Assembly: GCF_016508255.1 (NCBI RefSeq)
Contig: NZ_JADVKT010000002.1
Span: 248,001 to 312,000 of the forward strand
Length of the DNA: 64,000 bases
Direction: 5' to 3'
Source: Acinetobacter calcoaceticus
GTDB taxonomy: Bacteria > Pseudomonadota > Gammaproteobacteria > Pseudomonadales > Moraxellaceae
Shown: piece by piece, positions 1 to 9,000 of the stretch
How the letters are laid out: every line of letters starts with the position of its first letter
Numbering within the stretch: the first letter of the stretch is position 1
Translations under genes and position numbers: made by a program
The notes under the pieces: generated by a model
Told to the model about the DNA's origin: nothing
Seen by the model: only the letters and a program-made list of their open reading frames with translations
The model's database searches: none

Positions 1-162
1 TTAAAAGATGGAACATGGGTCAAAGGCTTTATCTGCGAAGCTTATGCCATTCAAGATGCAACCGATATTAGCCATTTTGGAGGCTGGCGAGCTTACATAC
101 AGTCACTCAATCAAACCGCTCAAAGTGTTGTTAGTAAAAATGTTGGGGAAGTTTCTATATGA
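1..162 (+). CDS. Allophanate hydrolase-like protein, C-terminal end (partial)
   Basis: Frame 1 is open from the window edge to TGA at 160-162. It encodes 53 residues containing W-V-K-G-F-I-C-E-A and D-I-S-x-F-G-G-W-R-A-Y. That pattern is characteristic of the C-terminal domain of allophanate hydrolases (AtzF/urea amidolyase type), which split allophanate or a related carboxylated amine to ammonia and CO2. Only the tail is visible, so the amidase catalytic triad cannot be checked. The stop overlaps the next start (ATGA), so it is translationally coupled to the substrate-binding protein downstream. In many bacteria such genes sit with urea/guanidine carboxylase; that partner would lie outside the window. 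Confidence 0.75.
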   Translation, partial: LKDGTWVKGFICEAYAIQDATDISHFGGWRAYIQSLNQTAQSVVSKNVGEVSI

Positions 163-1181
163 TTAAAAAAGCGTTGTTATCCGTATCTATTTTATCGGCA
201 GTTGTATTGGGTGGTTGTGACAATACCGCTAAAGTGCCTGAGGCTAAACAAGACGCTCAGGCATCTACAAATACAAAACCAATTACCATTGGCTATAGTG
301 ATTGGCCGGGCTGGGTGGCTTGGCAAGTGGCTATTGAAAAAGGCTGGTTAAAAGAAGCAGGCTTAAATGTAGAATTTAAATGGTTTGATTATTCGGCTTC
401 TCTTTCGGCCTTTTCGGCAAATCAGCTCGATGCCGTTTTGGTCACCAATGGCGATAACTTGGTAACAGCTTCGGGTGGCACTCAAGGCATGATGATCATG
501 GCAACAGATTATTCTGCGGGTAATGATGTCATTATTGCCAAAGAGGGCATTAATACCATTCAAGACCTAAAAGGAAAATCGATCGGTGTTGAAAAAGGGT
601 TGGTTGACCATCTTCTACTGGCAACAGCTTTGACCGACCATAACATTAAAGCGAGTGAGGTGAAGCTAGTAAATTCAGCAACTAACCAATTACCTCAAGT
701 GTTTAATAGCCCAGATATTTCCGCGATTGCTGTTTGGCAACCCGTTGCGGGACAGGCATTAAAAGCCGTAGCGGGTTCCAAAATTATCTATACCTCTAAG
801 GACAAGCCGGGATTAATTTATGACACCTTGACCGTTAACATGAGCCATTTAACTGCCCATCAAGAAGAATGGAAAAAAATCATTCAGGTGTGGGACAAAA
901 CAGTTAAATATATTAATGACCCTGCAACCCATGCCGATGCGGTTAAAATTATGGCAAACCGTTCAGGGGTTGATCCAAAGCAATATGAGTCGATGGTCAG
1001 CGGAACGCATTTATTAGATATCAATGCCAATAAAAAAGTATTTACTAAATCTCAAGGTTTTGACTCGATTTATGGTTCTACCTATCACGTCAATAAATTT
1101 AACGTTGAAAACGGTATTTATAAAACCGAACAAAATGTAGATGGGCTGATTTACCCAACGCTCGTAGAACAACTTAAATAA
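159..1181 (+). CDS. ABC transporter substrate-binding lipoprotein (SsuA/NMT1-like)
   Basis: A 340-residue protein with a lipoprotein signal: a basic start, a hydrophobic segment and a V-L-G-G-C lipobox, giving a lipidated Cys at about residue 20. The mature part has the type 2 periplasmic-binding fold of the SsuA/TauA/NMT1 family, with I-G-Y-S-D-W-P-G near residue 45 and a typical [13 protein letters not shown] stretch. The start overlaps the stop of the allophanate hydrolase-like gene, which points to uptake of a nitrogen compound processed by that enzyme (urea, guanidine or a related amine; inference). The ATPase and permease genes are nearby but convergent. The sulfonate/taurine specificity usually given by automatic annotation is less likely here. 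Confidence 0.82.
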   Translation: MIKKALLSVSILSAVVLGGCDNTAKVPEAKQDAQASTNTKPITIGYSDWPGWVAWQVAIEKGWLKEAGLNVEFKWFDYSASLSAFSANQLDAVLVTNGDNLVTASGGTQGMMIMATDYSAGNDVIIAKEGINTIQDLKGKSIGVEKGLVDHLLLATALTDHNIKASEVKLVNSATNQLPQVFNSPDISAIAVWQPVAGQALKAVAGSKIIYTSKDKPGLIYDTLTVNMSHLTAHQEEWKKIIQVWDKTVKYINDPATHADAVKIMANRSGVDPKQYESMVSGTHLLDINANKKVFTKSQGFDSIYGSTYHVNKFNVENGIYKTEQNVDGLIYPTLVEQLK

Positions 1182-1192
1182 GCCTAATCAAT

Positions 1193-1222
1193 AAAAAAGC
1201 CCAAGTTCAGCTTGGGCTTTTT
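1193..1222. terminator. Bidirectional Rho-independent terminator
   Basis: A 9-bp stem (AAGCCCAAG at 1197-1205, CTTGGGCTT at 1211-1219) with loop TTCAG is flanked by an A-run on the left and a T-run on the right. It can stop transcription from both sides. It lies between the substrate-binding gene and the convergent ATPase gene. Confidence 0.88.
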
Positions 1223-1232
1223 AATGTCTTAC

Positions 1233-2114
1233 TTATTTCTCTGTACTGACCTGAGTCATACGCGGAATTTTTGGTAAATCTTGCAAAGCTGGGTCAAGTT
1301 CATCTTCTTCAGCATGTACCAAATAATCTACCCGTGAGCGGAGCTGTTTAAACTCAGGTGTACTCATTAAAGCGAGTGAGCGTGGGCGCGGTAAATTAAC
1401 CTCAATAATTTCCTTAATTTCACCCGGATTGGCTTTGAGTGCCACAATTCGGTCTGCCAGTAAAATAGCTTCATCCATGTCATGGGTCACAAAAATAATG
1501 GTGATATCAATGTTTTGCCATAAATCCATTAAATGCTTTTGCATTTTTTGGCGAGTGTGGGGGTCGAGCGCACCAAAAGGTTCATCCATCAGTAAAATTT
1601 TAGGTTGATTAACCAAGGCTCTCGCAATTGCAACCCGCTGTTTCATGCCACCAGAAAGTTGATGTGGATACTGATTTTCATATTTTTCTAAACCAATAAT
1701 ATTGATCCATTCACGGGCTTGAGCCTCGGCTGTCATTTGACTAGCGCCGCGCATTTGCGGACCAAACATCACGTTTTCTTTTACAGTTTTCCATGGGAAC
1801 AGGGTATAACCCTGAAACACCATGCCGCGCTCGGGGCATGGGCCAGTAATGCATTCGCCGTCTACTAAAATTTCTCCGCTGTGATATGGGTCTAAACCTG
1901 CAATGACACGGCTAAGCGTCGATTTTCCGCAGCCAGAAGGGCCAATCACACAAATAAATTCTCTTTTGTGAATTTTTAAATCGAGTTTATTTAAAACGGT
2001 ACGTTCAGTTTGACCGTGTTTAAATACTTGGCTCAGTTGTTTGGCTTCCAAAATAACAGGACGTTCATAAATTTTTTGAAAGTATTCATGTGCGTTAAAT
2101 ATTGAATCGTTCAT
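1233..2114 (-). CDS. ABC transporter ATP-binding protein (nitrate/sulfonate/taurine-type)
   Basis: A 293-residue ABC ATPase that energises the importer. Walker A G-P-S-G-C-G-K-S is at residues 58-65, followed by a Q-loop in M-V-F-Q-G-Y-T-L-F-P-W, the signature L-S-G-G-M-K-Q-R, Walker B I-L-L-M-D-E-P and the switch histidine in F-V-T-H-D-M-D-E-A. I chose the ATG at 2114 rather than a longer open frame: it follows an AGGAG ribosome site and overlaps the permease stop as TAATG, so the two genes are translationally coupled. The Gln-Gly-Tyr-Thr-Leu-Phe-Pro-Trp stretch is typical of the SsuB/TauB family. The substrate follows from the neighbours, not from this protein. Confidence 0.87.
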   Translation of the reverse strand: MNDSIFNAHEYFQKIYERPVILEAKQLSQVFKHGQTERTVLNKLDLKIHKREFICVIGPSGCGKSTLSRVIAGLDPYHSGEILVDGECITGPCPERGMVFQGYTLFPWKTVKENVMFGPQMRGASQMTAEAQAREWINIIGLEKYENQYPHQLSGGMKQRVAIARALVNQPKILLMDEPFGALDPHTRQKMQKHLMDLWQNIDITIIFVTHDMDEAILLADRIVALKANPGEIKEIIEVNLPRPRSLALMSTPEFKQLRSRVDYLVHAEEDELDPALQDLPKIPRMTQVSTEK

Positions 2115-3058
2115 TATTTTACTCCTACTTTCCAAGCAAACATTCGCTCACCTAACTTCATTAATACCCAATCACAAACCAGACCAATCACTCCAATAAT
2201 CAAAATAGCTGCATATACATTGTCAAAGTTTTGATAGCGTGCCTGCTGGGTAATAAACCACGTAATGCCTGAAGTGGTGCCAATTAACTCTGAAACAATT
2301 AAATAGGTCCAAGCCCAGCCCAATAGCACACGTAAGTCACGGTAAATATCAGGCCATGCCGCAGGTATCACAACATGAAGTAAACTCTTTAGCTTATTGG
2401 TTCCTAAGGTATAGCCGGCTTCGATTAAGCCTCGATCTACCATTCGGGTGGTATTAGCAATAATCAGAATTTGTTGAAAGAGGGTGCCGATGACAATAAT
2501 GGCAATTTTAGGTGCGTCATTAATCCCTAAAATTGCTACTGCAAGTGCGCCAAAGGCGGGTGCAGGCAAGTAACGGAAAAACTCCACAAACGGTTCGGTT
2601 AGTAGTGAAATACGCTTAGAAAAACCACATAAAATACCCAGTGGAATCCCAACCAGCGAAGAGATAAAAAAGGCTGAAAAAACCAGTTTAATACTGTGCC
2701 ATAAACTTTGATGAAACCACGGTGAATCAGGTTGTTCTGGTGGTGTGGTAAAGGCGGTGACCAAAGCTTTAGCTACTTCATGGGGAGCAGGTAAATAAAT
2801 CGGATTGACCAAAATACCTTGTGGTGGTGCAGAATCTCGATTGACTGCATTTTGTGCTTCGAGATAGAACACATTTTTATCAATACGACTGCCTACTTGT
2901 AAGTAAGAAACACTTCCAGAGCTTGTGATTTGTACTTGAGGATGCCAGATAAAAGGTAAATAACTAATTGCGCACCAAAGACATATTGGAATAACGAAAG
3001 AACAAATACTCAGTATGAGCCTGTTCTTGCTCGTAAATTCCTTTGCAACATAACCCAT
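2114..3058 (-). CDS. ABC transporter permease (BPD_transp_1)
   Basis: A 314-residue inner-membrane permease. After one N-terminal membrane helix (about residues 13-35) there is an unusually long periplasmic stretch of roughly 70 residues. The usual five-helix core then carries the EAA-type loop G-L-I-E-A-G-Y-T-L-G-T-N-K around residue 210. The start has a GGGGAG ribosome site 8 bases upstream. It is the first gene of a two-gene operon with the ATPase and presumably pairs with the lipoprotein binding protein on the other strand. The extended first loop is uncommon in SsuC/TauC permeases and may mark a separate subfamily. Confidence 0.83.
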   Translation of the reverse strand: MGYVAKEFTSKNRLILSICSFVIPICLWCAISYLPFIWHPQVQITSSGSVSYLQVGSRIDKNVFYLEAQNAVNRDSAPPQGILVNPIYLPAPHEVAKALVTAFTTPPEQPDSPWFHQSLWHSIKLVFSAFFISSLVGIPLGILCGFSKRISLLTEPFVEFFRYLPAPAFGALAVAILGINDAPKIAIIVIGTLFQQILIIANTTRMVDRGLIEAGYTLGTNKLKSLLHVVIPAAWPDIYRDLRVLLGWAWTYLIVSELIGTTSGITWFITQQARYQNFDNVYAAILIIGVIGLVCDWVLMKLGERMFAWKVGVK

Positions 3059-3162
3059 ATTGAAAGCTCCCCATTTTTGATCAGTATTACGATTTTCATA
3101 AAACGTAATATTTTTTAAGCAAGATGAGTGCCATGTTTAGGATTATGCCTATATCTAAATAG

Positions 3163-3195
3163 AAAAAATCCCCATTACATTCAGGGGATTTTTTT
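3163..3195 (-). terminator. Rho-independent terminator of the NTF2-like/MFS operon
   Basis: Arms AAAAAATCCCC (3163-3173) and GGGGATTTTTT (3184-3194) enclose a 10-base loop. Read on the minus strand, the hairpin lies just behind the stop at 3215 and ends in a U-run. The A/T runs on both sides make it potentially bidirectional. Confidence 0.82.
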
Positions 3196-3214
3196 AGAGG
3201 TTTAATAGCGTTCT

Positions 3215-3616
3215 TTATTGCGTGAATGGAACTAAGGTTTCATGTAAATAAACCCAAGAGCACTTTTCAGATTCAACTTTAATGCATGCTGTAGAGGTAC
3301 GTAATGTTTGACCTTCTTCAGTTTGTTGACGCTCTTGGTATTGCACCCAACAGTAATTCTCAGATTTAAATAAAGCTGTGCTTTTAAGAATGGTGATTTT
3401 TAAAGAAGGCTTTTTACCTATATTTTGGCTAAATAGCGAAATAACTTCAGGCAACCCAATGCATTTGCCCTGAACTGTGACCATCTTAAAATCGTTATCA
3501 AAACTAATTAAAAGTTCACTAAGGCTTTGTTTTTCGTTCTGACCAGTAAATACATTTTCTATTAAAACATGTAGGTCTATGACACTTTGAACCGCCTGAT
3601 CCATTTGATTAGACAT
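3215..3616 (-). CDS. SnoaL/NTF2-like small protein
   Basis: A 133-residue protein without signal peptide or membrane segment. The pattern (helical start, then K-M-V-T-V-Q-G-K, L-K-I-T-I-L-K-S and Y-C-W-V-Q-Y-Q-E-R strands) fits the NTF2-like/DUF4440 fold. Its start overlaps the end of the MFS gene by 8 bp and has a good AAGGAG ribosome site, so the two are one operon. Function is unknown. NTF2-like proteins beside efflux genes are often small-molecule binders or isomerases, but no catalytic residues can be assigned with confidence. Confidence 0.65.
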   Translation of the reverse strand: MSNQMDQAVQSVIDLHVLIENVFTGQNEKQSLSELLISFDNDFKMVTVQGKCIGLPEVISLFSQNIGKKPSLKITILKSTALFKSENYCWVQYQERQQTEEGQTLRTSTACIKVESEKCSWVYLHETLVPFTQ

Positions 3617-4949
3617 GAGTTCTCTCCTTTAAAATGGGAATGAGTGAAAGCAAGCAGAGTATTGCTGCAATAAGAAAAGTATGTTGATAACGGCTTATAT
3701 CGTTTGAGGAAGACATCAGGTTATAGATTGAAATGAGAACAACTGTGCCTACGCTAAATGAAACCTGACGATTGATGTTCCAGAGAACGCTACCTTGTAA
3801 TAAGTCTTTACCAGTGAAATCAATTAATGAACTAATTTGGGCAATATTTGCACTTAGTCCGCCTCCCATCCCCATCAATAAATAAGCAAGAATTAAAAGA
3901 CCTAATTGAGTACTGCTCAAAATACAAAATAAAAGAAAGATGCCAAGACTATGCAATGTAATGCCAATCACAAGTAAATATTTTTTACCCAGTCTTTGAT
4001 AGAGCAGGCCACCATTGACCATTGCAACTAAGGCACCCGTTGCATAGAGCAACATAAATAAGCCAGTTTGTTTGGCATTAAAGCCAAAGTTGATCTGTAA
4101 ATTAAAAATATTAAGTAAATTAACGCCTGTAAAAATGCCCGGAACAGCGTAATAAACAATAAATGCATTACGTAAGTTTTTATTTTTTAATAACTGTAGG
4201 TTGAGAATCGGATGGGTAGTTTTCTTTGTATGGTAAATATAAAAAGTAAGCAGACCCACCGAAATTATAAAACTACTGATTGCTAACGTGACATTATGAT
4301 AATCCCCATAAAATGAGAACGAGAGTAATAAACAAAGAAGGCTTATATTAAAAATAAGTAAGCCCCAAATGTCGGGTTTTACGCTAGGTACATTCTCCGT
4401 TTCTTTAATCCATAGCCATGCTAAAGCTGAAGCAAGTAAAGAAAAGGGAAGGTTCGAAAAAAACACCCATCGCCAATTCAGTGAATCAATAATCACGCCA
4501 CCAATGGCTGGCGAAAATGCAGGTGCAATGAGTGCAATTGCCATAATCATGGTAGAAATACGCTGACGTTCCTGATTGGGAAATAGTGCATATACCAGTG
4601 CTTGGCCAACGGGTATTAATAAACCACCCGCTATTCCTTGAATAAAGCGCCAAAAAATTAAGCTATAAATCGATTCACTCGAACCAATAAAACAGATACT
4701 TATAGAAAATAACAGCATCGAATAACACAATAACTTTTGGTTCCCTAATTTGCTGGCTAACCATAAACTCATGGGCATAATTAAAATCAGACCCAGAATA
4801 TAAGCATTTGTGACCCAAGCAACCATGGATGGGCTGACTGAAAATGATGCTGCAATATTAGGTAGTGCGATTGCTGACATAAAAATATTAATGCAGTCAA
4901 TAAAGAACCCAAGTAAAAACACCGTTGCTATTTTATATCGATATGACAT
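3609..4949 (-). CDS. MFS transporter, DHA2 (EmrB/QacA-like) drug efflux family
   Basis: A 446-residue integral membrane protein with about 12-14 hydrophobic helices. Family marks are D-C-x-N-I-F-M-S-A-I-A-L-P in helix 1, W-V-T-N-A-Y-I-L before helix 2, and the antiporter motif C region A-P-A-F-S-P-A-I-G-G in helix 5. It probably exports a small toxic compound by proton antiport. The start has a very strong GGAGG site. It is divergent from a LysR regulator 98 bp away, which is likely its controller. The C-terminus overlaps the NTF2-like gene. Confidence 0.85.
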   Translation of the reverse strand: MSYRYKIATVFLLGFFIDCINIFMSAIALPNIAASFSVSPSMVAWVTNAYILGLILIMPMSLWLASKLGNQKLLCYSMLLFSISICFIGSSESIYSLIFWRFIQGIAGGLLIPVGQALVYALFPNQERQRISTMIMAIALIAPAFSPAIGGVIIDSLNWRWVFFSNLPFSLLASALAWLWIKETENVPSVKPDIWGLLIFNISLLCLLLSFSFYGDYHNVTLAISSFIISVGLLTFYIYHTKKTTHPILNLQLLKNKNLRNAFIVYYAVPGIFTGVNLLNIFNLQINFGFNAKQTGLFMLLYATGALVAMVNGGLLYQRLGKKYLLVIGITLHSLGIFLLFCILSSTQLGLLILAYLLMGMGGGLSANIAQISSLIDFTGKDLLQGSVLWNINRQVSFSVGTVVLISIYNLMSSSNDISRYQHTFLIAAILCLLSLIPILKERTHV

Positions 4950-5014
4950 ACCTACCTCCGAGCAGGCAGGGTAAGATCCAGCACTTTTATTGTCGATGCA
5001 GGCGAAGTAAAATC

Positions 5015-5037
5015 ATTGTTTAATAATTTCAAACAAT
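5015..5037. promoter_or_regulatory. Palindrome in the MFS/lysR intergenic region (candidate LysR site)
   Basis: A perfect inverted repeat ATTGTTT (5015-5021) / AAACAAT (5031-5037) with a 9-base AT-rich spacer sits only 10 bp before the lysR start, in the 98-bp divergent promoter region. LysR-type regulators bind A+T-rich dyads in such regions and usually repress themselves. The assignment is inferred from position and symmetry. Confidence 0.5.
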
Positions 5038-5047
5038 CGGCTGAATT

Positions 5048-5944
5048 GTGCAAAAAAATCTCAAGCAAATTACCAGTTTTTTACAAGTCGTTGATTCTGG
5101 ATCTTTTACCAAGGCTGCTGAAATTTTAGGCCTAAGCCGATCAATGGTGAGTATTGATATAAAACAATTAGAAAAGCAGTTAAATATGAGCTTATTAATT
5201 CGTAACACCCGTAATATTGCATTGACCGAAATAGGCCAGCATTTTTATGAAGATTTTAAGCAAATTCAGCTTCAGATTGATGAGGCTTTTGAAAGAAGCC
5301 AACATTTAGGCACAAGCATTACAGGCACTTTACGGTTTTCATCAACCAATGAATTTGGTCAACGTTTCATTTTGCCGTTGCTTCCTAAGTTTTGTGAGCT
5401 TTATCCTCATTTACGCTTACAGTATTCATTTAATTCATCACTCGATGATTTAGTCACTGAAAAATTAGATCTGGTTATTCGGTTAGGGAATTTAAAAAAC
5501 TCATCTCTAAAAACTCGAAAAATTGGAGAATATCCAATTTATCTGGTCGCTACTCCACAATTTATAGCAAAATATCCCGTAAATAATATATCCGATTTAG
5601 CGCATGTACCGTGGATAGGCCACACCTTATTAAATTGGCAAGATTCACAATATATTTTGCAAAATAGTTTAGGCGAAAAATATCCCTTACCTTTTATTCG
5701 AAGTCAGTATGAATCAAACTCGGTCACTGCAATTCATCAAATGGCTCTTTCATCTTTAGGTATTGCAATTTGCCCTGCATGGTTGGTTGATGAAGATATT
5801 CAACAAAACCGCCTTGTTCGATTATTACCGGATTTTTCTTTACCCTTACAAAATATTCAGTTGCTGTACCCGAATACTTCTAATTTATCGGCTAAAACTC
5901 GTGCCTTTATAGACTATTTAGTAACCCATCTTTCTTTTAGATAA
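5048..5944 (+). CDS. LysR-family transcriptional regulator
   Basis: A 298-residue LTTR. The N-terminal winged helix is complete (F-L-Q-V-V-D-S-G-S-F-T-K-A-A-E-I-L-G-L-S at residues 10-29, then Q-L-E-K-Q-L). A type 2 periplasmic-binding effector domain with D-L-V-I-R-L-G-N near residue 140 follows. The start codon is GTG at 5048, with only a poor ribosome site. It diverges from the MFS/NTF2-like operon, so it most likely controls that operon in response to the transported compound. The C-terminal domain resembles the group that includes small-molecule efflux regulators, but no ligand can be named. Confidence 0.85.
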   Translation: MQKNLKQITSFLQVVDSGSFTKAAEILGLSRSMVSIDIKQLEKQLNMSLLIRNTRNIALTEIGQHFYEDFKQIQLQIDEAFERSQHLGTSITGTLRFSSTNEFGQRFILPLLPKFCELYPHLRLQYSFNSSLDDLVTEKLDLVIRLGNLKNSSLKTRKIGEYPIYLVATPQFIAKYPVNNISDLAHVPWIGHTLLNWQDSQYILQNSLGEKYPLPFIRSQYESNSVTAIHQMALSSLGIAICPAWLVDEDIQQNRLVRLLPDFSLPLQNIQLLYPNTSNLSAKTRAFIDYLVTHLSFR

Positions 5945-5987
5945 AATAAAAATATGTAAGTTGTGGAAGCTAAACTATTTTATACGG

Positions 5988-6017
5988 ATAGACAATTCTG
6001 TCTATTTTTTATAAAAT
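5988..6017 (+). promoter_or_regulatory. vgrG-1 promoter with palindromic operator over the -35 box
   Basis: The palindrome ATAGACA-ATTC-TGTCTAT (5988-6005) contains a -35-like TAGACA (5989-5994). A spacer of exactly 17 bp leads to a -10-like TAAAAT (6012-6017). The same arrangement with the same spacing stands before the second vgrG at 16778-16807, and the bases down to the start codon are also conserved. A repressor on the palindrome would block RNA polymerase. The hairpin plus T-run could alternatively end lysR transcription, but conservation at the second site, where no lysR exists, argues for a promoter. Confidence 0.6.
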
Positions 6018-6046
6018 ACCGATGATCACGACTCAGTTTTATAATA

Positions 6047-9000
6047 ATGATGTCCCATAAAATATTTCAAATTTTAGATAGTTTAGGTTTGGTTGCACAG
6101 AATCGAGTACTTCATGTGCAATTTTCCAACCCGTCATTAAACAGTCAAGTCTTCTTACAACGTGTTGAAGGCGAACATACGCTTAATCAGGGCAGCGTTG
6201 CTGAGTTACTGTGCCTGTCGACCAACGCACATATTGCATTAAAACAATTTATTGGCTGTCAGGTTGCCATTGATCAGGTCACTGACATGGGCCAGTTTTT
6301 TAGAACTACGGGCATTATTACCGAAGCGAGCCAAGGTCAAAGTGACGGCTCACTCACTATTTATAATCTCACTTTAAAAGACCCAACCGCACTTTGGCAT
6401 AAACGCCGCAATAGCCGCGTGTTTATGAATAAAAGCGTGCGCGATATTAGCGAAATTTTGTTTAAAGAATGGCAAGGCAAAAGCCCGTTATTTGCTTCAA
6501 GCTTAACGCTCGATACATCTGGCTTAACCAAAGACTACGATGTGCGTCCATTTGTGATGCAGTCTAATGAAAGCGATTATGACTTTTTAACCCGTTTGTG
6601 GCGTAGCGAAGGCATTAATTGGTTAATCGATGAATCACAACTTTTAGTCGCTGACCCAAATACGTCTATCCAGCCACAAGTGCTACGTTTGATTGATGAG
6701 AATCAGAATTATCAAGCCCTTGAACGCCGTAGCCTACGCTACCAACGCAGTAGTGCGACGGAACAGTTCGATACCATTACTCAAGTCAAGGCAGAGCGAA
6801 GCTTGCAGCCGACGTCGGTTCATATCCAACGTTGGCAAGCCGATGCCCTGCAACAAGAAGAAGGCAGTGGCAGCGTACAGGGCACACAAAAGCACAGCGA
6901 ACACTATGACAATGCCAGTCTGAATCTTGAAGATGCATGGCATGTTAGCCCTGCATGGATGCAGGACTTAAAAGGTGAAGACCAAGCCACCGCTTCAGGC
7001 AATAGTCAGATTGAACAGTTCAATCAGAACATTAATGCTTACCATCATCTGACTTCTAAGCAGTTTACCGTTTCAGGTAACGTCCGCGATTCACAGGTGG
7101 GTTACTGGTTTGAGCTCAATGACCACCCAGAACTCGACCAGCATGACAGTGCCGACAAAGAATTTTTAATCTTAAGCAAGCACTACTACAACCAGAATAA
7201 TTTACCGAAAGAATTACAGCAGCAACTCGAACGTCTATTACCAAAAGACAAGCTCAAGGCAGCCCAGCTCGATAGCCAAAACTCTGAGCAGCGCCACTTT
7301 GCTGAACTCAATGTCGTTCGACGTAACATTAAAGCTGTGCCTGAGTATCACCCGCTAGAACACCGACCAGCAGCTCACCCGCAGCGCGCTAAAGTCGTGG
7401 GGTTAGAAGGTGAAAGCATCCATGTCGACCAGTGGGGACGCATAAAAGTCCGCTTCCTGTTTACCCGAACCGACGACCATAGCCATGATGGTGGAGCAGG
7501 CAGTAACAACAATGACACCGACTCGGCTTGGGTCGATGTACTCACCCCATGGGCAGGTGCGGGTTATGGAGCACGCTTCTTGCCACGTGTTGGTGAGATT
7601 GTGGTGATCGACTTCTTTGACGGCAATATTGACCGTCCGTTTGTGGTGGGGCGCATTCACGAAGCCGAACGTCACCCAACCCAGTTCGATCAAAAAGGCC
7701 AATTACCTGACACTAAAAAGCTCAGTGGCATTCGTTCCGAAGAAGTCGACGGCAAAGGTTTTAACCAACTCCGTTTTGATGACACCACAGGCCAAATCAG
7801 TGCCCAGCTACAAAGTAGTCATGCAGCTAGCCAACTCAACTTGGGTAACTTAAGCTATCCAAAAGACAAGGCGGAGAGCGAGGGCCGAGGTGAGGGCTTT
7901 GAACTTAGAACTGACCAGTGGGGTGCGGTACGTGCAGGCAGTGGTTTACTCATTAGCACCCACAAACAAGATCAAGCTCAAGGTGTACACCTAGACGCAG
8001 TTGAGGCCAAACAACAAATCGAAGGTGGTCTTAACAATGCCAAGGCACTCAGTGAAGTAGCTAAAAATCAGCAAACTGACCCATTGGAAGTGCTTGAGAA
8101 CTTAAAAACGTTCATAGAGCAAATTGAAGAAAAAGATCAAGACAAAGCTGCCGCTTTTAAGCAAGCCTTGATGATATTAACTGCACCTAACAGTATTGCT
8201 GTAGCCAGTAATGAAGACATTCATATAAGCGCAGATGCCCAGATCAGCCAAACTGCGGGTGACAGTATCAACCTGACCACTCAAAAGAACCTGATTGCGC
8301 ATGCCCAAAATAAAATCAGCCTTTTTGCGGCGCAAGAAGGAGCGAGACTCTATGCAGGCAAGGGCAAAGTCGAAATACAGGCGCAAGGTGACGGAGCAGA
8401 CTTAATTGCCCGTAAAGCTGTTCAGATTATTTCTACAGAAGACAAAATTGAAATTAGTGCTTCTAAAGAAATTGTGATTACGGCGGGTGGTTCTCAAATC
8501 AAAATTAATGGTTCGGGAATTTTCCCTGTCACTGGCGGTAAGTTTGAGGTGAAGGCGGGGCAGCATGTGTTTATGGGGGGCGGAAGTGCAAACTTCAGTT
8601 CTTCACTACCGCCTCCGCCAAAACGTGGGCAGGGTGTACTTGAGCTTCTGCATGACTATTCACATGGAGCATTTGTTAAAGGGGCTAGTTATACCGTAAC
8701 TGATAATTTGGGCAAAGTCGTTAATGGAAAGTTAGACGATAAAGGTTTCGCTCGTGTTTCAGGTTTGGCAACAGGTTCGGTGAAGGTACTATTTGATCCA
8801 GATCCTCGTAATCCTTGGGATGAAGCAAGTGATTTTAAACGCAAGGTAGAGTGGCCAAATCAAAATGATGCAGAAGGAGGCGTTGGTATTACATCTGGTA
8901 GTAAAGGATTAACTGAGACATTGAAAAATGACTTTAAAAAGTTGAGTCAACTTTCAAACAATGTGAAATCTGTGCAGCAAAAGATTGAATCGGTTAAAAA

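Noticed and set aside
5988..6010. Hairpin plus T-run as the lysR terminator
   Set aside because: The stem is only 7 bp and AT-rich, and the same element stands before the second vgrG where no gene needs ending there. I keep it as a promoter/operator but cannot exclude a double role.
6693..6943. Opposed open frames within vgrG-1 (and similar ones in the second vgrG, rhs, tssM and clpV)
   Set aside because: They lie inside strongly conserved genes, have no ribosome sites and biased composition; they are shadow frames.
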